Made by a program: the position numbers and the translations under genes. Of a stretch of DNA of 64,000 nucleotides, positions 17,364-24,800 are shown in pieces. Source of the stretch: Vibrio nitrifigilis (GTDB lineage: Bacteria; Pseudomonadota; Gammaproteobacteria; Enterobacterales; Vibrionaceae); contig NZ_JADPMR010000001.1 in assembly GCF_015686695.1 (NCBI RefSeq), positions 682,001 to 746,000 on the forward strand. Reading direction: 5' to 3'. Each line of letters opens with the position of its first letter. Position 1 is the first letter of the stretch. The notes beneath the pieces are model-generated. The model saw only the letters and a program-made list of their open reading frames with translations, had not been told where the DNA came from and made no database searches.

Positions 17364-18563
17364 ATGAATTCCAATGCTATAGTGAAAAAAGAACAACGAG
17401 ATGAACATGAGCAATTCTATACAAGTAGAGAACTTGGACGATTGCTGCTTTCTCATCTACCAGACAAAACTTGGCTCAAAAATGAGCTGAGCGTCTTGGA
17501 TTTGTGTATGGGACAAGGAGCGCTTTTAGAATGTGTATCGGAAATTGCTCCTCAAGCTTTACTTTCTGGTATCGATATAGATCAACTCAATGTTGATGCA
17601 GTAAATGTAAACTCACAGCTTGATATTAACACACTATGTATTGATGCAACCACCCCTGAACTGAGTAAGTTATACGCGAAAAAATCCTTTGATATTATCG
17701 TTGGAAATCCACCCTTCAAACTAATTCGTAATGATGATCATATAAAAGCTGAGCTGGGGAGTATTGGCTATTATTCTTCATCAAAATATATAGAAGCAGA
17801 AATATACTTCTTGCTATATGGCCTTAAACTTTTAAGAGATGGTGGTTACTTAGCCTATATTTTACCTGACGGAATATTTACAAAGCTATCACTAAAGTCG
17901 CTTCGAAAATTTCTAGTTAGTAAATTTTGTATTCATTCCATTATGGAAATTGAACCTAAATCCTTCGAGGGAACTGAAGCAAGAACTCATTTGTTAGTCA
18001 TAAAAAAAAGTAATCCTGATAAATCACTAGTTTCGTTGTTTAAGGCTAACCGCTCAACACAGGTAATCTCTAAATCCGAGTTTGAGAATAGAGGTGATTA
18101 CTCTTACTATAGAAAGGCTTATCCTTTAAAAATGAAAACATTAGAAAGCCTCGGTGCTAAAATTTTTCGGGGTAGGAATACAAAGAAAATGCTTTTAAAC
18201 ATGGAAGTTAATAACTACATCCATACGAGTAACATTAGCCATTTGGGTTCTACTTTAAGAACTACACTCTGTGCTAACGATAAATTGGTTGCTATCAAAG
18301 GCGATATTATAATTGCGCGTGTTGGCACCCGATGTCTAGGTAAATTTGGTATGGTAGAATCTGGAGAGTTTTTTGTATCTGACTGTGTTTTTATCGTTAG
18401 ATGCGAAAATATCTATTACCAAAAACTAATCTTGAATACACTTTCATCCCCTTTTGGTAAAAGCTGGATTGATTCAGTTTCTAAGGGGGTTGGGGCAAGA
18501 CACATAACAACTAAAGATTTATACCAATTACCGATTATTGTAGAAAAAAATGAAAATACCTGA
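17364..18563 (+). CDS. N6-adenine DNA methyltransferase fused to a target-recognition domain
   Basis: The 399-residue protein has the SAM-binding motif I DLCMGQG (residues 46-52), the N6-adenine catalytic motif IV NPPF (115-118) and a conserved GGYLAYILPDGIF segment (160-172). Residues about 255-395 resemble a type I HsdS-type target-recognition domain (AIKGDIIIARVGTRCLGKFG and the SDCVFIVRC segment). It would thus recognise and methylate adenine in a specific site by itself. No nuclease or helicase domain is present and no restriction gene is adjacent. It is the first gene of a four-gene operon and overlaps the next gene by 14 bases. Composition is AT-richer than the core genes, consistent with transfer. 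Confidence 0.88.
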   Translation: MNSNAIVKKEQRDEHEQFYTSRELGRLLLSHLPDKTWLKNELSVLDLCMGQGALLECVSEIAPQALLSGIDIDQLNVDAVNVNSQLDINTLCIDATTPELSKLYAKKSFDIIVGNPPFKLIRNDDHIKAELGSIGYYSSSKYIEAEIYFLLYGLKLLRDGGYLAYILPDGIFTKLSLKSLRKFLVSKFCIHSIMEIEPKSFEGTEARTHLLVIKKSNPDKSLVSLFKANRSTQVISKSEFENRGDYSYYRKAYPLKMKTLESLGAKIFRGRNTKKMLLNMEVNNYIHTSNISHLGSTLRTTLCANDKLVAIKGDIIIARVGTRCLGKFGMVESGEFFVSDCVFIVRCENIYYQKLILNTLSSPFGKSWIDSVSKGVGARHITTKDLYQLPIIVEKNENT

Positions 18564-19461
18564 AAAACACGAGCAAATATATGATTATGCTGTAAACGTT
18601 ACTAAACAGCTGATAAGGTTTAATTATTGGGATAGACTAGAAATTTCAGATCTCAATGCTTGGTTAGATAATTTTGAAAGTGACGAAGAAAAATATTTTG
18701 CCTCAGGGATTTTGTTATCTATTATATATAGAAGCAATAAATCTATAAATACCTTTGGTGCTAATATTATCCAAATAAAACTTCCCAATATTTTAAAAAA
18801 ATATGATATCTATAGTATAGAATGTATTGAATCTTGGGAGGAAGACCTAAAAAAGGGACAAACTAATAAACTACCAATAAGATTTTCGGCAATTGAAGGC
18901 ATTGATGGTAAGCCAGGTAAAAGTGGGTCTGCATTATATAGAGCAATATGTAATAAATACTTTCACTCTCGTCTCGGTATCTTATGTAATGAAGTATCAA
19001 CAAAATTGAAAAGTGACGATAACTTTAAAGTTCTTGTTTTGTTTGATGACATTCTTGGCACAGGAACACAATTCAGAAATTATATTGATAAATTTAATAT
19101 TGATAATCTGGGAATTAAAATAATATACTTCCCTTTTGCTGCATATCAACAAAGCATTGATTCAATACATGAAGATTATAAAAATATTATAGTTTGCCCT
19201 GTTGAAGTTTTAACAGAGAGTGAATCATTATTTTCTGAAGATAATTTGGCTTTTTTTAATAAATTTCATAGAGAAAACACTAGTGAAGAGCTTAAAGAAT
19301 TTTATTTAAAAATGTGTAAGAAAAAAAACATTAAAACGAAAGATACTCTTGGGTTTGGAGAATTAGCACTTACATATTTTTTTAGCAACTCCGTTCCAAA
19401 TAATAATATTGCAGCATTATGGTATGATAGTGAAACATGGACTCAATTGGTAGGAAGATAG
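18550..19461 (+). CDS. Phosphoribosyltransferase-like protein (conflict-system type)
   Basis: The 303-residue protein carries a PRPP-binding-loop motif VLVLFDDILGTGTQ (161-174): hydrophobic strand, two aspartates and a GTGTQ turn, as in type I phosphoribosyltransferases. An EGIDGKPGKSG segment (116-126) may be a second substrate loop. An N-terminal helical region (1-90) and a C-terminal region (200-303) flank the core. Such PRTase-like proteins have been described next to AAA ATPases in predicted prokaryotic conflict systems (Burroughs and Aravind); placing this protein in that group is my inference. It overlaps the methyltransferase by 14 bases, and its stop is immediately followed by the ATPase start, so co-translation is likely. 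The substrate is unknown. Confidence 0.75.
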   Translation: MKIPEKHEQIYDYAVNVTKQLIRFNYWDRLEISDLNAWLDNFESDEEKYFASGILLSIIYRSNKSINTFGANIIQIKLPNILKKYDIYSIECIESWEEDLKKGQTNKLPIRFSAIEGIDGKPGKSGSALYRAICNKYFHSRLGILCNEVSTKLKSDDNFKVLVLFDDILGTGTQFRNYIDKFNIDNLGIKIIYFPFAAYQQSIDSIHEDYKNIIVCPVEVLTESESLFSEDNLAFFNKFHRENTSEELKEFYLKMCKKKNIKTKDTLGFGELALTYFFSNSVPNNNIAALWYDSETWTQLVGR

Positions 19462-21492
19462 ATGGAAAAGAAATTATCTGACGTTGTATCAAAAAATCGC
19501 GCGGAAGAGTTCCCTGATGATCTCTGGGGCCAATATGTTCTACCTTTAGAATATGAAGCTGCAAACCTGCATAAGTTGACAAAGGGTGCTGTTATAGAAG
19601 GAGGTAGAGGCTCGGGAAAAACAATGTTCTTGAAGTATCATTGTCACGAGACGATGTTTAGTCAGCTGAGAGTGGAGTTACCGGATTATATTACTAATCA
19701 TATAGGTATTTATTGGAAACCCGATACTTCATTTACTCAGATGATTAGAGATGAATGGTTAGACGAAACGTGGAGTTCAGCATTTAATACATATGCATCT
19801 CTATGTATAGTGATTGAGTTTTGTAAGCTCTGCAATAGTATAGCTAATTCTAATCTGTCAAACCAACGTATAAAAGACGGAATTAAAAAGGTTAAAATAC
19901 CTAAAATGCTAGCTGAGGATATTAGCGTCGATCACATAGAACTAATAAGGTTAGAATCAGAAATAAAGTCTTGTTTATATAGATTGACTAACTGGATTAA
20001 TCTGCCAAATACAAAAAATCCTCCTTATAATCTTGCGCTAAAATCCGTGATTAGTTTAGTCAGTGATGCTATAAGAAGCGTTGATGAAGCACTGAATGAT
20101 ACAACTTTTCATATTTTAATTGATGAATTTGAAAATTTATCATTCGATCAACAAAAAATAATAAACACTTATTTGAAACACAGTGAGAAATCTTTAATTT
20201 TTAGTATTGCATATAAAAAGAATGCTAAGGTCAGTAATGAAACTTTAAGCCAAGAAAAAATAGTAGATAGAAATGATTTTAGGCGTATAGACTTAGAATC
20301 TATTTACTTGAACGATTTAAATCCTAAATCTTATGAAGTTCTCGCTGCTGAAATATTAGCATTAAAATTATTTGAAGCTAATTGTTCATCTAGTAGTGAA
20401 AATGATGAAATAATACAAAACTATTCTAATCCTGATTTTTTGACTATACGGAAAGACACTATATACCAAAGTAGGTTGAAAAATAGTGTTAAATCACTAT
20501 TTGAAAGTATGAGTCTTACTGAAGTTAGTAACCTCATCCTTTCAGATAAAGTTCTACTAAATAAACTGAAAACTACTTTAGTATTAGAAGGGTTGAAAAA
20601 ACACAAGGACCACTCTTTTTCAGAACTTGATTTTATTGATGCAAGTTACCCAGAAGCTAGTATAGTAAATGGGGCAATTTTAAATCGTAGCTCTACTGAT
20701 TTGGTTGCATTGAAAAATGATTTTGAGAATTATAAATCAGGTAGCAATGATACCCCCTATAAAGGTTGGATAAGCAATAATTTATACGGCGTAATCTTAT
20801 ATATATATAATACATTACCACAAAGAGAATGTCCTTTATATGTGGGGTTTAACCAGTTTATTTTGATGTCTAGAGGTAACTTAAGGTACTTTTTAGAGTT
20901 ATGTTACCAAACTTTCATCAGAGCAGAAGTACAAAGTGAAGTCACAGAAACTTCAAGTGCTATTAATGTCGATATTCAAGGAAAAGCTACCAAAGCTACA
21001 AGTACTGCACAACTAGAGAAAATAGAGGAACTTGGCTCAAATGGAATTCACTTAAAAAGGCTAGCAAAAAGACTGGGAAGCTTGTTTTCGTTATCCCAAA
21101 AAAGAAAATCTCAAAGTGAATCAGAAGTTAATCACTTTACAATAGCGTTATCTGATATTTCTCTATTAAATGATGATACAAAGAAACTTTTAAACGAAGC
21201 GTTGGTTTGGTCAGTTCTATTTCAAGCTAGAGGAACAAAAGCTAAATCAAATAATGATATAGAAATGATAGATTATATACTCCACCCTGTACTATCTTGT
21301 CATTTCGGTATTAGTCCTAGGAAGAAAAGAAAGTTGAAGTTTAATGTTGAACAAATTGAAACTATTTGTTATGGAAAAGAATCAGATTTTAGCGATCTAA
21401 AAAATAAGTTTAATAAGCAATGGGGGTTAGATAGCAAAAAATCAGTAGATAATGAATCAAACAATAAAAATGGGCAGTATTCATTATTATGA
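19462..21492 (+). CDS. Large AAA-type ATPase (ORC/CDC6-like P-loop protein)
   Basis: The 676-residue protein has a Walker A motif GGRGSGKT at residues 47-54 very near the N-terminus and a Walker B ILIDEFENL at 218-226, followed by a strand SLIFSIAYKK that may carry sensor 1. This pattern resembles ATPases that databases label ORC-CDC6 family, and STAND-like NTPases are an alternative. The long C-terminal half (residues about 260-676) is mostly helical with no domain I recognise and could bind DNA or partners. The gene starts directly after the PRTase stop (19461/19462) and overlaps the fourth gene by 4 bases. Confidence 0.8.
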   Translation: MEKKLSDVVSKNRAEEFPDDLWGQYVLPLEYEAANLHKLTKGAVIEGGRGSGKTMFLKYHCHETMFSQLRVELPDYITNHIGIYWKPDTSFTQMIRDEWLDETWSSAFNTYASLCIVIEFCKLCNSIANSNLSNQRIKDGIKKVKIPKMLAEDISVDHIELIRLESEIKSCLYRLTNWINLPNTKNPPYNLALKSVISLVSDAIRSVDEALNDTTFHILIDEFENLSFDQQKIINTYLKHSEKSLIFSIAYKKNAKVSNETLSQEKIVDRNDFRRIDLESIYLNDLNPKSYEVLAAEILALKLFEANCSSSSENDEIIQNYSNPDFLTIRKDTIYQSRLKNSVKSLFESMSLTEVSNLILSDKVLLNKLKTTLVLEGLKKHKDHSFSELDFIDASYPEASIVNGAILNRSSTDLVALKNDFENYKSGSNDTPYKGWISNNLYGVILYIYNTLPQRECPLYVGFNQFILMSRGNLRYFLELCYQTFIRAEVQSEVTETSSAINVDIQGKATKATSTAQLEKIEELGSNGIHLKRLAKRLGSLFSLSQKRKSQSESEVNHFTIALSDISLLNDDTKKLLNEALVWSVLFQARGTKAKSNNDIEMIDYILHPVLSCHFGISPRKKRKLKFNVEQIETICYGKESDFSDLKNKFNKQWGLDSKKSVDNESNNKNGQYSLL

Positions 21493-22439
21493 TTAAAATA
21501 AAAAATATTAATGAGCATTGCACTCTCGATGATTTATCAATTTCTCAGCATGATGTTGTTTTTCACGGAAGAGAAGTCGACATAAGAACGAAGGAAATAC
21601 TGGATAAGATTAATAACGAATGCCGTGATATTGCTTTCTCTGTGAAGTATAACAAAGATACTTTTCGTTTAAAAATTGGAAATGAAGATGTAAGTCCCAG
21701 AAAGCTTGAAGAGTTCTTTTCCACAAAGATGTACAACTCGGTTTTCATCGAAGCAACTTCATTGGATTTGCCAGAAATAATTTACATATTTTCTGGAATT
21801 ACTTTATCGAAGTCTTTTTGCAATATCACTATTTCCTATTTAGAGCCTGATGATTACCAACGTTCGACAAATACTAGTGATAGTCAACAGTCAGGAATTC
21901 AAGAACAGGAATTCAACCTTAGTGATAATCAGGGTAATTTCGGATATTTACCTTTGTTTGCTGTAAACAACTCGCAGATGGAAAAGTCAACTCTCGTGAC
22001 AACTTTGGGATTTGAAAGTAGTAGACTTGGGCAACTACTTGCTCAAGACGACGGCTATGCGTATGAAAGGATAGAAGCTTATGTCGGCCTTCCTGCTTAT
22101 AAACCTGGTTGGGAGAACCGTTCTATTTACAAACATATGAGATATTTATCACCAGATTCAGCGGAGTTAAAACTATTTCCTGCATGTAATCCATATGAAT
22201 TTACCAAACAACTCTGCAAGCTTACTAGAAGAGGACAAAAGAAGCAGCTAGTTTTTGCTCCAATGGGAACAAAGCCAGCTGTAATAGCAATATCTACTTT
22301 TTTGGTAAATGAGTGCTTGGGACAAGATGAAAATTCTAAATTTGGTGCTCTCTATGATTTCCCTGAGAAGTCCCAAAATCGTAGCTCTGGAGTAGGTAAA
22401 ATATATTCCTATAACCTTGAGTCAAAGAGCAACGAGTAA
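21489..22439 (+). CDS. Unrecognised protein, fourth gene of the island operon
   Basis: I do not recognise this 316-residue protein. Residues 1-120 look like a separate alpha/beta domain. A polar, Ser/Gln/Asn-rich linker (about 121-150) leads to a second domain (150-310). That domain contains TTLGFESSRLGQLL, AYVGLPAYKPGWENRSI, NPYEFTKQL, LVFAPMGTKPAVIAIS (254-269) and a final GVGKIYSYNL. The strand-then-GTKP-then-helix pattern recalls Rossmann-type ligand loops, including those in CARF-like sensors, but this is only a resemblance. There are no membrane helices. The start overlaps the ATPase stop (ATGA), so it belongs to the operon and may be its sensor or effector. Confidence 0.7.
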   Translation: MIKIKNINEHCTLDDLSISQHDVVFHGREVDIRTKEILDKINNECRDIAFSVKYNKDTFRLKIGNEDVSPRKLEEFFSTKMYNSVFIEATSLDLPEIIYIFSGITLSKSFCNITISYLEPDDYQRSTNTSDSQQSGIQEQEFNLSDNQGNFGYLPLFAVNNSQMEKSTLVTTLGFESSRLGQLLAQDDGYAYERIEAYVGLPAYKPGWENRSIYKHMRYLSPDSAELKLFPACNPYEFTKQLCKLTRRGQKKQLVFAPMGTKPAVIAISTFLVNECLGQDENSKFGALYDFPEKSQNRSSGVGKIYSYNLESKSNE

Positions 22440-22487
22440 TCAAATGAAAGAATACAATCAACGAGTGTTCAAGTATTTAACACATGG

Positions 22488-22700
22488 TTTTCGTTTTCTA
22501 TAGCTTATTTATCAATATTTAAGATTTGCCCTAAACTTCGGTAAGACATTTTTTGTTTTCGTATTCGCTCTTTTAGTCGCTACCATCCAGATTGTCTGAA
22601 TTCCGACGGCAGAATGCCTGTTTCCCCAAAGATAGAAGAAATGTTGCCTTTGCTGTGATCCTGTTCTGAACTTAGGTTTTTAAGAAAAATGAAAGGGTTA
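22488..22700. repeat. Right copy of the island-flanking direct repeat
   Basis: This 213-base segment matches 15684-15900, with near identity from about 22535 to the end (CGGTAAGACATTTTTTG onward). It starts 48 bases after the fourth operon gene. Recombination between the two copies would remove about 6.8 kb, including the IS630 remnant and the four-gene operon, and leave tRNA-Ser next to the beta-glucoside leader. Confidence 0.9.
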
Positions 22701-22828
22701 AATTGTGAAGAAGGCTGTTATTAGTCGAGATGGGATGTGAACTTTGTATCACTTTGATGCGATAGCTATTGTGTTAAGAAACCGGTTGCAATATTTCTTT
22801 ATCTAAAGCGATAGCTAAGTTGCTAGAA

Positions 22829-22862
22829 AGGGCGTGTTACTGGTCAGCAGGCAAAAACCCAA
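22829..22862 (+). promoter_or_regulatory. BglG/LicT-type ribonucleic antiterminator (RAT) site
   Basis: The segment with GTGTTACTG ... CAGGCAAAAACC matches the RAT element of the E. coli bgl leader, whose conserved parts are TTGTTACTG and GCAGGCAAAACC. It overlaps the left arm of the following terminator, as required for antitermination: when a BglG-type protein binds the RAT hairpin, the terminator cannot form. A phosphorylation-controlled antiterminator must therefore regulate this operon, but none is encoded in the window. Confidence 0.82.
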
Positions 22863-22904
22863 TATTACAGGTCATTTCTATGGGCCGTAATGTTGGGTTT
22901 TTTT
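22853..22904 (+). terminator. Leader terminator of the beta-glucoside operon
   Basis: A 13-base stem (22856-22868 with 22887-22899, one G-T pair) is followed by TTTTTTT and lies 28 bases before the PTS gene start. Its left arm overlaps the RAT site, so it is the regulated intrinsic terminator of a bgl-type leader. Confidence 0.88.
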
Positions 22905-22931
22905 GTATACAACAGCGCACAGGGTGATGGT

Positions 22932-24800
22932 ATGAACTACAAAATAACCGCAGATAACATTCTGCAATGCGTAGGTGGTAAAGAAAATATCGCACATTTA
23001 ACCCATTGTTCGACAAGGGTCAGGTTGAGTCTAGTTGATGATGACATCGTTGATTACGAAGCACTTGGACATGTTGATGGCGTAATTGGTGTTCGGCGTA
23101 ATGTGCAATGCCAAATTATCATTGGTAATGAAGTGGTCGAAGTGTATGAGGCGCTTGCTGAGCTGGTGGGAATAGATGTTCAAAGTACTCATCAGCCTAA
23201 ATCGAAACAATCTTGGGGTGCCTTTATTCTTGATTTTGTCATCAGTATTTTTCAGCCATTGGTGCCAGCTATCGCCGGTGGTGGGGTTTTAAAATCCATA
23301 TTAATGCTGTTGGCAGTATTGGGGTTAGCGGATAAAAATTCGAATACGTTTCAGGTTCTTGATCTTGTTGGCACCGCTCCTCTGTACTTTCTCCCCCTAT
23401 TGGTGGCAGCAACAACGGCAACCAAACTTAAAGTGAATATGCTGGTGGCTATCTCGACAGTGAGTGCGCTGCTCCTACCGAATATGAGTCAGTTACTTTC
23501 TTCTGGCATTACTCTAGGCCATTTGCCGGTGCAGCCTATTGCTTACGCATCTCAAGTTTTTCCGGCCATTCTATGTGTTCTGTTTTATGCGTTAATCGAA
23601 AAGCGCATTACTCAATATTCACCTAAAGCAATCCGCATCTTCTTTGTGCCGATGGTTTCGATGGCGATAACCGTGCCCGTGACTTTATTGTTACTTGGTC
23701 CTATTGGTTATTATGCTGGGGAACTAATGGCAACCGTTATTTTATTTCTGTTTGCTAAACTGGGGTTTGTTGCTACCGCGTTATTAGCGGCGATTTTGCC
23801 TTTTATGATTGCAGCGGGAATGCATAAAGCTTTAATCCCTTATGCAGTCGCCAGTTTTACGCAAATCGGTAAAGAACTCCTTTATCTGCCAGCTTCTTTA
23901 GCTCATAACATTTCCCAATCAGGTGCCAGTTTTGCTGTGGCCTTAAAAACCAAAGATTCTGCTCTACGTTCTACTGCAATTTCTGCAGGTATCTCAGCAT
24001 TTTTCGGGATTACTGAACCTGCCATCTATGGGGTAACACTGATTCGTAAGCAGGTGTTGTACAGTGTTATGTTAGGCGGCGCAGTGGGCGGAGCATTCAT
24101 TGGCTTCACTGCAATTGAAGCATTTGCATTGGTTGGGCCTGGCATAGCAAGTATTACAATGTTCACCTCTCCCGATAATGCGATGAATCTGGTTTATGCC
24201 TTAATCGCTATTCCTATCTCATTTTTCACTGCTTTTGCTGGTGTACTCATCATGTGGCGAGAATCTTCTGGTGAAGCAGAAAATCAAGATCCTAATTCTA
24301 AATCAACGCATGCGACGCCCGCTGGAACTGAGCAACATACTTACTCTTTTTGGGCGCCAGTTATCGGGAAAGTGATTCCTCTTGAAGACGTTAAAGATGA
24401 GGTCTTTGCCAGCAAAATGGTAGGGGACGGAATTGCAGTGATTCCAACCGAGGGCGTGTTGTATGCCCCGATTGATGGCGAGATTTCAAGTGTGTATGAA
24501 ACGGGGCATGCCATCAATATGATGAGTGCAAATGGGGCAGAGCTGCTGTTTCATATTGGTATTAATACGGTGGAGCTAGAGGGAAAATTCTTTTCGGTAA
24601 AAGTGAAGCCAGGTGATGAGGTTAACGCGGGTGATGAATTAGTCCGGTTCGATTTAGAAGCAATCGTCAAAGCGGGTTACGACCCGACAGTGATGGCTAT
24701 CGTAGCTAATTACGAACACTTTCAAATTGAACCGGTGGCGGTACAAAAACAGGCCGTCGATAAAAATCAAACCCTATTTATGATAGAGGAGCTAGTTTAA
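22932..24800 (+). CDS. bglF: PTS beta-glucoside-specific EIIBCA component
   Basis: The ATG at 22932 follows AGGGTGATGG and gives MNYKITADNILQ, the typical start of EIIB; the frame further upstream lies inside the leader terminator. The 622-residue protein has EIIB with phosphocysteine Cys26 in HCSTRVR, an EIIC membrane domain (about residues 95-440) with the GITEPAIYGV signature, and EIIA at the C-terminus with phosphohistidine about His541 in LLFHIGINTVELEG. It imports and phosphorylates aryl-beta-glucosides or beta-linked disaccharides using PEP via HPr. It is followed without a gap by the phospho-beta-glucosidase. Confidence 0.95.
   Translation: MNYKITADNILQCVGGKENIAHLTHCSTRVRLSLVDDDIVDYEALGHVDGVIGVRRNVQCQIIIGNEVVEVYEALAELVGIDVQSTHQPKSKQSWGAFILDFVISIFQPLVPAIAGGGVLKSILMLLAVLGLADKNSNTFQVLDLVGTAPLYFLPLLVAATTATKLKVNMLVAISTVSALLLPNMSQLLSSGITLGHLPVQPIAYASQVFPAILCVLFYALIEKRITQYSPKAIRIFFVPMVSMAITVPVTLLLLGPIGYYAGELMATVILFLFAKLGFVATALLAAILPFMIAAGMHKALIPYAVASFTQIGKELLYLPASLAHNISQSGASFAVALKTKDSALRSTAISAGISAFFGITEPAIYGVTLIRKQVLYSVMLGGAVGGAFIGFTAIEAFALVGPGIASITMFTSPDNAMNLVYALIAIPISFFTAFAGVLIMWRESSGEAENQDPNSKSTHATPAGTEQHTYSFWAPVIGKVIPLEDVKDEVFASKMVGDGIAVIPTEGVLYAPIDGEISSVYETGHAINMMSANGAELLFHIGINTVELEGKFFSVKVKPGDEVNAGDELVRFDLEAIVKAGYDPTVMAIVANYEHFQIEPVAVQKQAVDKNQTLFMIEELV

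Noticed and set aside
22730..22760. Possible CRP site upstream of the beta-glucoside leader
   Set aside because: TGTGA and TCAC half sites are present but separated by eight bases instead of six.
15559..22931. Prophage or integron interpretation of the island
   Set aside because: There is no integrase, recombinase other than the dead IS630 transposase, structural phage gene or attC-type array; only the direct repeats and tRNA suggest mobility.
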